Below are positions 26,475-36,750 of a DNA stretch of 64,000 nucleotides, in pieces (within the stretch, counting starts at the first letter, position 1; each line of letters opens with the position of its first letter). Under the pieces are notes generated by a model. That model was not told the DNA's origin. It saw nothing but the letters and a program-made list of their open reading frames with translations, and searched no databases. Location: positions 1 through 64,000 of the forward strand of contig JAFADY010000017.1 in NCBI GenBank assembly GCA_023424395.1. Direction: 5' to 3'. The DNA is from Bacteroidota bacterium (GTDB taxonomy: Bacteria > Bacteroidota > Bacteroidia > Bacteroidales > Dysgonomonadaceae). Position numbers and translations under genes: made by a program.

Positions 26475-28271
26475 ATGAAAAGTTACTTTATAAAATTCAA
26501 TATTCTACTTCTATTATTCGGGCTGGGTATATCCTGTGTCGATAAGATAGAAAGAAATGAAGATTTGCTAGGGCATAACAATTTAACGATACAGGTTGTA
26601 ATTCCGGGATCAAATTTGAATCAACAAACGCGCGCTACAGAGCCCGGCAATACGTATGGGAATTATAACGAGAATACAATTAATAGAGTGGATGTTTTTT
26701 TCTATAAAGGAGAAACCCAAGTTTGGTATCCAAATAAAATATCTTACCACTTATTGGTTGATTCCATATCAGGGCAAATTAGCATACCAATACCCATAAT
26801 TAATGAAAAACTTTTTGATGGAATTGAAAGCTACGACATTTATTTAGTTGTAAACGGCCCCGAACGTTACATGATGCGTGAAAAAACCTTACCGGAATTG
26901 AAAAATTTAATCGTATCTACCGATTTTACATCAACCAATCGAGTTGCTGTACAACCGAATTTATTGATGGATGGAAGTTTATTGAATATAACTCCCGTTT
27001 TGAACTCCAACATGGGTGTCATTGAATTGCAAAGAGCCGCGGCTAAGATTCGGGTCAGAATGATTAGGGGAGGAACTTTTGTCAACCAATACATCGGCCA
27101 AACCGATGGAAGTACGGGAGCAACACCGCTTATTTCTGTCGTCAACTACAATGAAAAAACTACTTTATTGAGAGATGGCCAACCTTTACCAAATGATTTG
27201 AAAACAAATACGGAATACAGGCCGGCAACTCTAAAAATAAACGACGGAGAAGATGGAGTTACTACTCCTTATCCAATTTACAGTTACGCCAACGACTGGA
27301 GTATAGATAACACCAAGGAAACTTACATTATGGCCCGAATTCCTTTGTTGTATCCCGATCCACAGGTTCATACATACTACTACTATAAAATCCCCATTGA
27401 TCATCAATTAAAAAGAATTGAAAGAAACTACCTTTACGACATAGAGGTTTTGTTTAATCAGTTGGGCGGAACGCAAGACGATCCGGTTGTCGTGGATGGA
27501 AACCTGAGTATTCTTCCCTGGATCGAAAGAGAATACGCCTACACGATTGATACAACAAGGTATTTATATTTCAATCCGCGCGAAGTAGTGCTCAACGGAG
27601 TTAATCGATATGAATTTACAATTTCATCAGCTATTTATCCTGTTTCGTTCACAAATGTGAGTTCAACATTCTCATATACGAACAACACCGGAATCTTGGT
27701 TCCCGGAAACGATAACGTAACGAATTTAACTTTCAGTTTAAACGATCCATCCATCGGACTTGTTACTATGCGTACGCCGCTGATAGAGGATTTTTTAATT
27801 AGAAATATTTCTTTTAAAGTTACCAATGGGTTCATAACCAAACAGGCGAGAGCAATTCAATATCCCCCTGTATACATTACTAACGAAATGGCAAGCAACA
27901 GGCCACAGTATATTATCCATACAATTCAACAAACGGGAAATGTGGTGTTGGCCTTTCCTGCATTAGATGAAAATGGTAATACCCGTAACAGGCCGGATGT
28001 AGCCAATATGGTGTCGCCTTCATTTATGATAGCTTCAGTTGAGAGCAACGTTACAACTTATACTGCGGCGCAAAATTATTGTGCAAATTTAACGAATGGA
28101 GCATATAGTGATTGGCGATTGCCAACCACAGCGGAAATCTCGTATGTCAAAGACAAACAAAGCAGGCCGACTGCTAAAGTAACAGGTATTTTTCCGTCAA
28201 CAGGAAATTATTGGAGCGCTTCATCCGTTTCCGGAGCGGTGGTACGATGCGTAAGAGATGTCAGACGATAA
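26475..28271 (+). CDS. Fimbrillin-like subunit 3 with DUF1566/Lcl-like C-terminal domain, candidate tip adhesin
   Basis: A 598-residue lipoprotein (lipobox GISC, Cys21; candidate cleavage QTRAT, Arg53). The fimbrillin domain includes VVNGPERYMM and LQRAAAKIRVRMI. The LPW strand (LSILPWIEREYAYTID) is internal. The last about 90 residues form a separate domain with YCANLTNGAYSDWRLPT and YWSASSVSGAVVRCVRDV. This is the pattern of the DUF1566/Lcl C-terminal family, related to C-type-lectin-like folds that bind sugars or collagen. Such a domain on a polymerising pilin is what a tip adhesin would look like. The ligand is unknown. Confidence 0.85.
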   Translation: MKSYFIKFNILLLLFGLGISCVDKIERNEDLLGHNNLTIQVVIPGSNLNQQTRATEPGNTYGNYNENTINRVDVFFYKGETQVWYPNKISYHLLVDSISGQISIPIPIINEKLFDGIESYDIYLVVNGPERYMMREKTLPELKNLIVSTDFTSTNRVAVQPNLLMDGSLLNITPVLNSNMGVIELQRAAAKIRVRMIRGGTFVNQYIGQTDGSTGATPLISVVNYNEKTTLLRDGQPLPNDLKTNTEYRPATLKINDGEDGVTTPYPIYSYANDWSIDNTKETYIMARIPLLYPDPQVHTYYYYKIPIDHQLKRIERNYLYDIEVLFNQLGGTQDDPVVVDGNLSILPWIEREYAYTIDTTRYLYFNPREVVLNGVNRYEFTISSAIYPVSFTNVSSTFSYTNNTGILVPGNDNVTNLTFSLNDPSIGLVTMRTPLIEDFLIRNISFKVTNGFITKQARAIQYPPVYITNEMASNRPQYIIHTIQQTGNVVLAFPALDENGNTRNRPDVANMVSPSFMIASVESNVTTYTAAQNYCANLTNGAYSDWRLPTTAEISYVKDKQSRPTAKVTGIFPSTGNYWSASSVSGAVVRCVRDVRR

Positions 28272-28294
28272 AAGTAAAGATTGCAATTATGCCA

Positions 28295-30832
28295 ATGAAT
28301 AAAAAAATATCATATATTTTATGTGTATTTCTCTTGCTTTTGTCGGCTTGTAGAGACGAATCAACATTATTTCCGGAAAGCAATAACGAAGAAATGGTGA
28401 AGGTGTCTTTCACCGTAAATGTTCAACAATATACAACTGCAACGAGGGCAACCGTAGCGGATGAAAACGCTATTATAAATTTATCGTTGCTGGTATTTAA
28501 CGAAAATGGTGATTTTTTAAGCAGGCACGAAGCCAACATCAGTGGAACAGCCGCAAATGGAAATTTAATGTTCAATTGTATCCTGCCTTCATCTCAACAA
28601 AGCAGAATTATTCATTTCATTTCAAATTATAATTGGGCTCAATTCAATAACGATGCGGCTTTTGGAAAAGACGAAGGAGAAGTTGTGGCTGCCCTGAGAA
28701 CAAACAGGTATTGCATGTGGCAACGTGTTGAATTAACCGATGGTATATCCGAAACTTCTTTTTCTGCCGGCAATCCCGTAGAGTTATTGAGAAATATGGC
28801 TAAAGTGAAAGTTTTTCTTGGACCTGAAGTTAATTCAACCATATTTCAAAGAGCGTCTTTCAAAGTTATTCGCAAGCCTAATATTGGCACTGTTTCACCG
28901 TTTGATAGTTTTGCTGATGAATTTACCCAAGGTGTTATAACAGAGCCTGTCAACGTGGCGTTTTCGCAGTTTACACCTTATTTTATAAATGTAAACATAG
29001 ACGAGTACGATTATAGTTTCGAAAGAGAAAATTCGTTATCTGCAGAAAACAACAGAATGGCTATTATATTATTGGGACTGTATCAAGGTGAGCCTACATA
29101 CTATAAAATCGACTTAATTGATAACGAAACGGGAAAGCCTTTTGATGTTCAGCGAAATTATTACTACAAAATCACCATATTAAATGTGCTGAAAAAAGGA
29201 TTCGCTACCGAGCAGGAAGCTATCAATAACACAGCTGCAAACAACAGGCTCGTGAATGTAAGATTGGATAAATATCCGATAATTACCAATATTGCCTCTA
29301 AATTGGAGGTTGAAAAAACCACTGTGTTTTTTCCATTCACCGGAGGCAATTTAAATACTTGGTACAATTATTATCCCGATTTTATAACCAATCCCACTGT
29401 TCGTAACAACGGTGCTGTTGGTGTTACGGTGATAAACGATGAGTTAGGAATACTAAACGGATTTTCATATTCAAATGGAGTAATTACCGCAACCGTCCCC
29501 AATAGATCTGCGACTGCAAATTCTACGGATATTTATAAAGCTACTATAAGGGTGTCGGTTAATACCGGGGAGGGGGTGATGTACAGAGATATTTCAATTG
29601 AAATGAGAGAGTTGTTCGATTTTCAAAATGTGACATTGAATGACAAAGTATACAATGCTCTTATCTATGATCAAGGGGAAGATGCGATACTGAAATTCAC
29701 CGTTCCCCCTTTATCTTCTAAAATGTTTCCGATGGAAATACAAATCGATCCGTCGCCTGTGTTATATCCGGCATCTTCTGATTTAACCGCCAAATACAAA
29801 ACGGATGGCAGTATGTATTATGTTTATACGGTAAATTCACCCGGACAAAAAATTATTCACTTTAAAATGGCCGAAAATGTCGATCCTAATTCTGTTTCGA
29901 CTTCGAGGGCGGTGGTAATATCTTCAAACGGCTTTAACGATGCAACCATAATTTTTAATAACCAATACATTTTTCAAGGAAACATTTTATACAACATTAA
30001 CAGTATAGTGCCTATCGATGCGGATATTTACTCAAGTGACGGAGATGTAGGAATGGTGAGAGATGGCGTGTACTGGGGATTTCCTCCGATAGGTTTCGAT
30101 CCTGACGATCCGAATACATACGAATTGCCTTATACTTTAACGTACCGAAAAGTTTATAGTGAAAACGTAACCCGTTTATTCAGTGTTACAAAAACTGCAG
30201 GACAATTATTGGATCAAGAGGAGCAAAATGTTGTTTTAGGGCATACAAGTACAATTATGACTGCGAAAATAGTCAGTCCCGACGGTTTGAAGGTATTAAA
30301 TGGATCAAAAATTTCGGCGGAATTTCCAGGAACGACCGTCACAAGCTCATCCATTAAAATGATTGCTGATAATACCTTTTCGATGCAGTATAATTTTGAG
30401 GCAGGTACCATTGTTGCCGCTCAAGATGTTATCATTCAATTCGCAACACGCAACGCCACAGGAAACAGTATGGAAACTCGAATATATACAGCCAACACTT
30501 CATTGGCCAATATATTGGAAAATAATTACACGGTGGTAAATACGGCAACGAGTCCAAATATTATTGAATTATCACAAAGGGTTTTCGCGGGTTCATTGTA
30601 TTTTAGGAATCCAATACACACACATGCCGCTTCCGCTACTGCAACGATTTCATCGTCGGTTGGCAATGTAGTTATTAACTACGATGGCGCTTTCACGTTA
30701 ACTGTTCCCGGCACGTTCCCCCAAAATCAACCTTTAATAATTACTGCAGAAGAGGATGACTTCACTTACGAAGGTACATTTACAATACAACAATTACAAC
30801 AAAACTCAAATATCACCCTTGTTGCCGAATAA
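28295..30832 (+). CDS. Fimbrillin-like large subunit 4
   Basis: An 845-residue lipoprotein. The start at 28295 (MNKKISYIL) gives a good lipobox (LLLSAC, Cys19); ATG 28289 would add two residues. The longer open frame overlaps the previous gene and is not needed. TATRA (Arg51) follows the lipobox as in its neighbours. The first about 330 residues look fimbrillin-like (LLVFNENGDFLSR, LLRNMAKVKVFLG). The rest is several beta-sandwich segments, with VEKTTVFFPFTGGNLNTWY starting one and a final TYEGTFTIQQLQQ. No enzymatic motif was seen. It is probably a large surface subunit. Confidence 0.8.
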   Translation: MNKKISYILCVFLLLLSACRDESTLFPESNNEEMVKVSFTVNVQQYTTATRATVADENAIINLSLLVFNENGDFLSRHEANISGTAANGNLMFNCILPSSQQSRIIHFISNYNWAQFNNDAAFGKDEGEVVAALRTNRYCMWQRVELTDGISETSFSAGNPVELLRNMAKVKVFLGPEVNSTIFQRASFKVIRKPNIGTVSPFDSFADEFTQGVITEPVNVAFSQFTPYFINVNIDEYDYSFERENSLSAENNRMAIILLGLYQGEPTYYKIDLIDNETGKPFDVQRNYYYKITILNVLKKGFATEQEAINNTAANNRLVNVRLDKYPIITNIASKLEVEKTTVFFPFTGGNLNTWYNYYPDFITNPTVRNNGAVGVTVINDELGILNGFSYSNGVITATVPNRSATANSTDIYKATIRVSVNTGEGVMYRDISIEMRELFDFQNVTLNDKVYNALIYDQGEDAILKFTVPPLSSKMFPMEIQIDPSPVLYPASSDLTAKYKTDGSMYYVYTVNSPGQKIIHFKMAENVDPNSVSTSRAVVISSNGFNDATIIFNNQYIFQGNILYNINSIVPIDADIYSSDGDVGMVRDGVYWGFPPIGFDPDDPNTYELPYTLTYRKVYSENVTRLFSVTKTAGQLLDQEEQNVVLGHTSTIMTAKIVSPDGLKVLNGSKISAEFPGTTVTSSSIKMIADNTFSMQYNFEAGTIVAAQDVIIQFATRNATGNSMETRIYTANTSLANILENNYTVVNTATSPNIIELSQRVFAGSLYFRNPIHTHAASATATISSSVGNVVINYDGAFTLTVPGTFPQNQPLIITAEEDDFTYEGTFTIQQLQQNSNITLVAE

Positions 30833-30892
30833 TCATATTTTGTAAAGCGAGAAAGGAATAAGAAAAAAATGACGGATTTTATTTTATATAAA

Positions 30893-33800
30893 ATGAAAAG
30901 ATACAGGAAATACTTGGTGTTTTTATCTTTATTTATATTCATGGCAGGTAATCTAATGGCTCAATCTCCCAACGAGATTGTGATATCAGCCGCAATAACG
31001 GAATCTAATTGTGGAAACAACGGAACAATTACTATAACGGCACAAAATACAAATCCTACATTCAATCCTACTTTTGCTTACGATGTTAGAATAGGGCCTA
31101 TCTCTGTTCTTCCTTCAGGATATACAGCTTCTAATTTTATTACCGGGCTTTCTCGAGGAACTTATTCTGTTTGGGTAAGAGCTACTTACGCGAGTGGGAA
31201 TACAATAGAAAAGGAATTGCCCAATGTTGTGGTATCAGGCAACTATGTAACCCCCACCATCTCTTTTATTTCAATAAGGCCAAATTCATTGCCCGGCGCT
31301 CCCACCGGAACTGTGCAACTTCAAGTAACTGGAGGAAACGGCCCGTTTCAGGTTACGTTAAATACACCACAATCTTATGAAAACATATATGCTTCCGGCA
31401 CTTTTCGCCCCGGAAAATACGAAGCGGATAAAAACTTCAGCATAGCCAAAGGAGAAACCAGAATAATCGATTGGCTTCCTCCGGGACAATATTCCGTTTC
31501 CGTTACCGATTTAACTTGTAACAATACTTTTGGAGGTACTTCTGTAACAATCGGTCAACTCGGTTCAAACTTCTACATGGGAAATGGTTATTGGGGCATG
31601 GGTTGTGATACGGTTTTGGTTCGTATGGCTTATAATATTCCAAACGAATTTTCTACGTATTACACCAACTTGTCCATGATACAGAAATATTATCAGTATG
31701 TGATGATTTCACAAAGAGAAATGCAAGCAGCAGGAATAACATCGGCCTCCAATATACCTGAAACTTTGTGGCGAAATTTTCAACCGGATCCTCATGGACT
31801 ACCTGTTTCCGCATACTATCCATTGCCGAACGGCATTAACTATCAAGCTATCTTGAATGAAGGAACAAATGATCCCGATAAACCTCATCTTTTTTTAAGA
31901 CTGATACCGGATATTGTGCCGAGTGGCCAATTAATTTCTTCGATGAGAAATGCAAATACTTTTGATACACCAGTTTTCTCGCCGGGATATGATTTAGTAA
32001 TTAATACGGATTGTAAATTTGGTGCGCGCATTACTACCCAACCTATCAGGGATTATCTTACTTGTTTGCCGGTAACATATAAATTAGAAATGCTAAATTC
32101 TGCTACCGGGCCAGTTGTTCAACTTATTTCCGAAGGCACACTTACCACCGCAAGTACAACTACATTCGTTGAAATCCCCGATGAATTTCGTTCTCGTTTT
32201 TTTAAGTTAACTGCTACCGATGGAAGCGGACAAACATGGGTATCAAAGGTGAGGGGATCTTCCACAACGGACGGAGGAATAAATTATTTATTTCCACTTT
32301 TTGAAATGCAATACGCATATGGAACAAGTTGTTCACCGCAAAGTGGAAAAATACATGCTCAAGTATTACACAGGCCTGGTGTGGCAGGAAACGGTAATGA
32401 ACCTTTCAATGGTTTCACCATTACTTTAATTGATGGGCCACCAGAATACAATCCCACTTCAGATATGATTGGCATCGGAGAAAGTTATACGATTCCTTTA
32501 ATAGGAGATCCCTTGCCGGGTGGTGGAACCATGCCGTCAGTTTCCGGAATCTCTATTTTTGCAAAAAACTATAATAGAGCGAATTATCCGATAGAAATTG
32601 GCTATAGGGGCGCTTTTTTGGATATAGCACCCGGTATTTATACTTTTAAAATTACCGATAGATGTGGAAGGGGGTATTACGTTTATACACCTAACTACGC
32701 TTTCAATACAGCTTTTCCGGGCAATGCCACACCTTATGGACGACCACGAAGTTGGTATCAAAATGATCCTGATCCCACGGCAATATATGAACCTATAGGT
32801 TCTGCGTCCAGGCCGGTGAAACATGTTGCTGTACCTCCGGCGCGAATTTACCAATACAATGAACCTCAAATTACCACCGATGCGGACTTTTGTGGTAAAG
32901 TGAGGGTTTACCCTTTCGTCAACACTCCCAATATACTTACGCTGGATGGAGTTCCTCAAACAGTCAATGCCATGATAATAAATTATCCTCAAGGGTTAAA
33001 TACCAACTCGGTATCTTCCTCTCAAGGATATGTTTACGGTTCATATAAGAGGTTGGTTTTCAATCCATCTACTGATGATCCGAGCAGGATATATTTCGAT
33101 GTTGCTAAAACTGTCGCAGAAGGATCCTATCAAATTGTCTTTACCGAAAACACTTATTACACGACAAATTGCTATCTGGGAATAGTCAACCTTTCGGTAT
33201 CATCTCAATCGCTTAGTTACGATGAAACTACCTATGTAGGTTACAAATGCGGCAATACGGCAGTTGTTAATATCACTGCTACTCATGGCCAAGGACAAGC
33301 CTACAATTATTACCTGTATAGTAACTCAACCTATACCAGCAGTACTCTCTTAGCAAGTGTAAATGATTTAACTGCCGGCCAACCTGCCCGTTTTAATATA
33401 GCAACTAATATTCCCGGTAAAACCATCCAAGATTTTGTTTGGATAAGAATCGTAGACGCAAAATGTGGTGACGAATTTAGGGCAAGATTATCCATATATG
33501 ATTTAAATGTCAACGATTTTGCAATAGTAAGTCCCAATGCTAAATTGTGTGAAGGCGATAGCTTGATGGTGCAATTGCTTCGATTTGACCCGGGCATTGA
33601 AGCAACATTGACTCTCCCCAACGGTACCCTGTTAAGAAATGGCCACCAATTAACCGATGGCACAACCTTTGTAAACGGCATTTTACAAGTTCCGCATCTT
33701 AGAAACAGTACGCATTCCGGAAATTATATAATTGATGTACAAGCTACAAGCTGTAATGTGAATGGCATAAGTGACACAATTTTTGTTTCGGTTTCCCAAA

Positions 33801-35737
33801 AAGAAATTTGGTGGAGAGAAGATGCCCCAAATAGCAATTGGCACGACCCTAACAACTGGGTGTTACAAAATAATGTTCCTGCCAATGCCATCCCGGCACC
33901 CTGTACAATTGTTCATATTCCACAAGTAAATGATGATGCTTTTTATCCGAACTTAGATGGGTTTAATATGGACGCTACTAACGGTGAAACAGGAACTATC
34001 AGAGATATTTATGGAAATCCCGAATGTATGACCATTTATTTCCATTATGGTAGTCAAATAAATAAAACGCACTATTTACGGTACGGTAATGCTTATGTCG
34101 ATTATAATTTCGGGAAGTATAACAATGGAACTTTAACATACCAAAAAGATCCCGTGCATGTGCAAACTTATGAGCCCATTTTACCACTCGAACGCGATCG
34201 CTGGTACATGTTGGCATCGCCGTTAAAGAGCATTGTTTCAGGTGATTTTGGTTTCGCAGGTTATCCCAAGTCTTTTCAACGTTTGTTTGTAACACAAACC
34301 CATAACATTCCTTCAGGAGTTTATGGATATAGTCTCACGATTGCCGATTTTTCAGAAACATTTAATTCACTTGGATACAAGCTATCCAGTAACAACAATG
34401 CCATTGCGCTCAATGTAGGTGGTAATAGAGCGAATGTTGGTTTTAACGATCACCACATACTCGATCAAATGGATGGAATAGTGCAATTGCCTTATCTATA
34501 TACTTATAGAGAAAATTTTTATCCCCTTCACCGTTACTCGACAGGCAATAGCTATTTCCGTTATTATAACGACGAAACACTTGTTCCCGTAAATAAAGCC
34601 GAAGACCAGGTTACGCGAGGAGAGGAAGTGAGTAGGTTTATTTATGAAAATGAAACAACCAATCAAATTGGTGGTGTTACCGTGGGGGGAAATTTGGTAC
34701 AAGGTTATGCAATGGATATTGTAGGAGAAGCGGGTGAAGAAATCATGATCGGAAATCCTTTTATGTCGATGATTGATTTTCATCAACTTAAGGCTGCAAA
34801 TAATACGAGAATCGATAATTATTATAAAGTTTTTATCGATAACACCTGGCGTATTTATGATATTGACTTTCCTGCAGATACGGAATCTCCCGGTTTTGGA
34901 CGTTATATACCACCGTTGCAAGCAATTGTGGTGAGATTATTACCTACATACACAACAACGCCAAAACAGCTGTTATTCCCCGTAGATGGGGCCTACAATG
35001 TAGATGTTGCCCATAAGTTTACAAGCGCGGATCCGCCCATGTACGGACGTTCTGCATCAACTCCTCCCCCTCATTCTCCCACTCAATCCTTATATGTGGA
35101 AGCTAAAAATGATATTGGAACAAGTTCCGCTATTCTCACTTGGGATTTTTCCACAAGAAACAGTGTGGCAAAAACCATTCATCCCGACTATAAAGCGCAA
35201 CCGCAGTTGTTTTTCGTGGGGAAAGAAAATCATTTAAATGCTATACAGTTTGAAAATACCAATAGAGGTAGCGTAGCATTCGGTTACTATTCTTCAACCT
35301 TTGGAAATGTGAATCTCAAATTCGATAATATTGATACAAACGTATTTGAAAAAATAATTTTGGAAGATAAATTAACAGGCTATAGGCAAGATGTTTTGCG
35401 AAACAATGCCTATAATTTTGTTCATAGCACAGATGTAATTCCCGATAGGTTCATACTTCATACACAAAGGTTAGGTATCGAAAATGACGATCCTAACACA
35501 TTGTTAGACGATAATATGACCATTACATTTCGCAATAACAAACTATGGATAGAATCGCCAATCGCGATATCGCGTGTAGAATTATTCGATACGTTGGGTA
35601 AGAAAACATGGAGGGAGGAAAATATCAATATGAATTATATGAATCAATCCATCATTTCCCTACCGAAAGGTATCTATATTGTAAAGGTTACGTTATCAAA
35701 TCACGAAACAAAAGCAAGTAAGATATTTGTAGATTGA
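30893..35737 (+). CDS. Giant SprB-like adhesin with T9SS sorting domain, last gene of the fimbrial operon
   Basis: This 1,614-residue protein uses a plain signal peptide (to LMAQ) with no lipobox, unlike the pilins before it. It starts with SprB-like repeats (ITESNCGNNGTITITAQN; second unit VTGGNGPFQVTL to GQYSVSVTDLTCN). Further beta domains follow, then a middle segment WWREDAPNSNWHDPNNWVL. The last about 80 residues form a type IX secretion sorting domain (RVELFDTLGKKTW to LPKGIYIVKV). It should therefore cross the outer membrane by T9SS and be attached to the surface. It lies 60 bases after the last pilin, in the same direction. An adhesin role is inferred. Confidence 0.88.
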   Translation: MKRYRKYLVFLSLFIFMAGNLMAQSPNEIVISAAITESNCGNNGTITITAQNTNPTFNPTFAYDVRIGPISVLPSGYTASNFITGLSRGTYSVWVRATYASGNTIEKELPNVVVSGNYVTPTISFISIRPNSLPGAPTGTVQLQVTGGNGPFQVTLNTPQSYENIYASGTFRPGKYEADKNFSIAKGETRIIDWLPPGQYSVSVTDLTCNNTFGGTSVTIGQLGSNFYMGNGYWGMGCDTVLVRMAYNIPNEFSTYYTNLSMIQKYYQYVMISQREMQAAGITSASNIPETLWRNFQPDPHGLPVSAYYPLPNGINYQAILNEGTNDPDKPHLFLRLIPDIVPSGQLISSMRNANTFDTPVFSPGYDLVINTDCKFGARITTQPIRDYLTCLPVTYKLEMLNSATGPVVQLISEGTLTTASTTTFVEIPDEFRSRFFKLTATDGSGQTWVSKVRGSSTTDGGINYLFPLFEMQYAYGTSCSPQSGKIHAQVLHRPGVAGNGNEPFNGFTITLIDGPPEYNPTSDMIGIGESYTIPLIGDPLPGGGTMPSVSGISIFAKNYNRANYPIEIGYRGAFLDIAPGIYTFKITDRCGRGYYVYTPNYAFNTAFPGNATPYGRPRSWYQNDPDPTAIYEPIGSASRPVKHVAVPPARIYQYNEPQITTDADFCGKVRVYPFVNTPNILTLDGVPQTVNAMIINYPQGLNTNSVSSSQGYVYGSYKRLVFNPSTDDPSRIYFDVAKTVAEGSYQIVFTENTYYTTNCYLGIVNLSVSSQSLSYDETTYVGYKCGNTAVVNITATHGQGQAYNYYLYSNSTYTSSTLLASVNDLTAGQPARFNIATNIPGKTIQDFVWIRIVDAKCGDEFRARLSIYDLNVNDFAIVSPNAKLCEGDSLMVQLLRFDPGIEATLTLPNGTLLRNGHQLTDGTTFVNGILQVPHLRNSTHSGNYIIDVQATSCNVNGISDTIFVSVSQKEIWWREDAPNSNWHDPNNWVLQNNVPANAIPAPCTIVHIPQVNDDAFYPNLDGFNMDATNGETGTIRDIYGNPECMTIYFHYGSQINKTHYLRYGNAYVDYNFGKYNNGTLTYQKDPVHVQTYEPILPLERDRWYMLASPLKSIVSGDFGFAGYPKSFQRLFVTQTHNIPSGVYGYSLTIADFSETFNSLGYKLSSNNNAIALNVGGNRANVGFNDHHILDQMDGIVQLPYLYTYRENFYPLHRYSTGNSYFRYYNDETLVPVNKAEDQVTRGEEVSRFIYENETTNQIGGVTVGGNLVQGYAMDIVGEAGEEIMIGNPFMSMIDFHQLKAANNTRIDNYYKVFIDNTWRIYDIDFPADTESPGFGRYIPPLQAIVVRLLPTYTTTPKQLLFPVDGAYNVDVAHKFTSADPPMYGRSASTPPPHSPTQSLYVEAKNDIGTSSAILTWDFSTRNSVAKTIHPDYKAQPQLFFVGKENHLNAIQFENTNRGSVAFGYYSSTFGNVNLKFDNIDTNVFEKIILEDKLTGYRQDVLRNNAYNFVHSTDVIPDRFILHTQRLGIENDDPNTLLDDNMTITFRNNKLWIESPIAISRVELFDTLGKKTWREENINMNYMNQSIISLPKGIYIVKVTLSNHETKASKIFVD

Positions 35738-35763
35738 TTTGTAATTGTATTAGCCATAGCGGA

Positions 35764-36612
35764 TTATTGCGGATCGTGCTTTATGAAACTGCCTTTTTCC
35801 AACTCCTCAAACGCGAGGTTCAACTCTTCGCGGGTGTTCATCACGATGGGGCCACCCCACGAAATGGGCTCATTGAGCGAGGCGCCCGATACAAGTAACA
35901 ATCTCAATCCTTCGTTTCCGGCGGTGAATGATAATTGCTCCCCGCTACTGAATAATACGGCCGATTGTGATTGAATAGTTTCGGCTTTTTCTCCCGTTAC
36001 GCCGTTTCCTTCCACAACGTATGTAAAAAGATTTTCGCTTTCTTCGGTAGAAATCGTCATTGATTTACCGGGATAAACAATTACATCCAAATACAGAACT
36101 TTTACGTAATCGGGCTGCATCGCACCTTCTGTGCCATTGTAAGTCCCCGCTAGGATTCGCACTTCGCCATTTTCGTCTTTTATAATCGGAACCATATCCG
36201 CCGTAATATCTCGATAAGCGGGTTCGGTCATTTTATTATCTTTTGGCAAATTCACCCAAAGCTGCGCACCCAGCATACGCTCGGATGCAATAGGCATTTC
36301 TTGATGCAGAATGCCGCTCCCGGCAGTCATCCATTGACATCCGCCTTCATGTATTGAGCCTTTGTTGCCGAGGCTGTCTTCGTGGTCTATTCTTCCTTTT
36401 ATTAAATAGGTGACAGTTTCGATTCCCCTGTGCGGATGCCATGGAAATCCTTTGATGTAATCGTCGGGATTTCTCGAATCGAATGCATCGAGCAATAAAA
36501 ACGGATCAAAATCTTTTACGTCTCTGTAACCGAAAACCCTCACTAAATGTACTCCGGCTCCGTCGATTTGATTGGAACCTTTTACCACTTTCTGTATTTC
36601 TCTTGTTTTCAT
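35764..36612 (-). CDS. Pirin family protein
   Basis: Pirins are iron-binding bicupins; some oxidise quercetin, others affect redox or transcription. The chosen start at 36612 gives MKTREIQKVV and 282 residues. The N-terminal cupin has the metal-site motif PWHPHRGIETVTY (His residues) with HED and then GSGILHQEM. The C-terminal cupin has the pirin-type GVTGEKAETIQSQSAVLF. It is a cytoplasmic single gene, convergent with the fimbrial operon (26 bases between stops). No terminator is visible between them. Confidence 0.94.
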   Translation of the reverse strand: MKTREIQKVVKGSNQIDGAGVHLVRVFGYRDVKDFDPFLLLDAFDSRNPDDYIKGFPWHPHRGIETVTYLIKGRIDHEDSLGNKGSIHEGGCQWMTAGSGILHQEMPIASERMLGAQLWVNLPKDNKMTEPAYRDITADMVPIIKDENGEVRILAGTYNGTEGAMQPDYVKVLYLDVIVYPGKSMTISTEESENLFTYVVEGNGVTGEKAETIQSQSAVLFSSGEQLSFTAGNEGLRLLLVSGASLNEPISWGGPIVMNTREELNLAFEELEKGSFIKHDPQ

Positions 36613-36750
36613 AAATTCAATTTTCCGCAATTTACTACATTTTTAAATATAAAAAAAATATAAATAATGCGTATTTCGTAAATAATATGCGTTTATAATT
36701 GTTATATCTAAACACGATAGGAGTACATAAATGTTAATTACTTGTTGCTC

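Noticed and set aside
26475..35737. Fimbrial region as recently acquired DNA
   Set aside because: No att-like repeats, no tRNA junction and no mobility genes were found at its edges, so transfer cannot be supported by eye.
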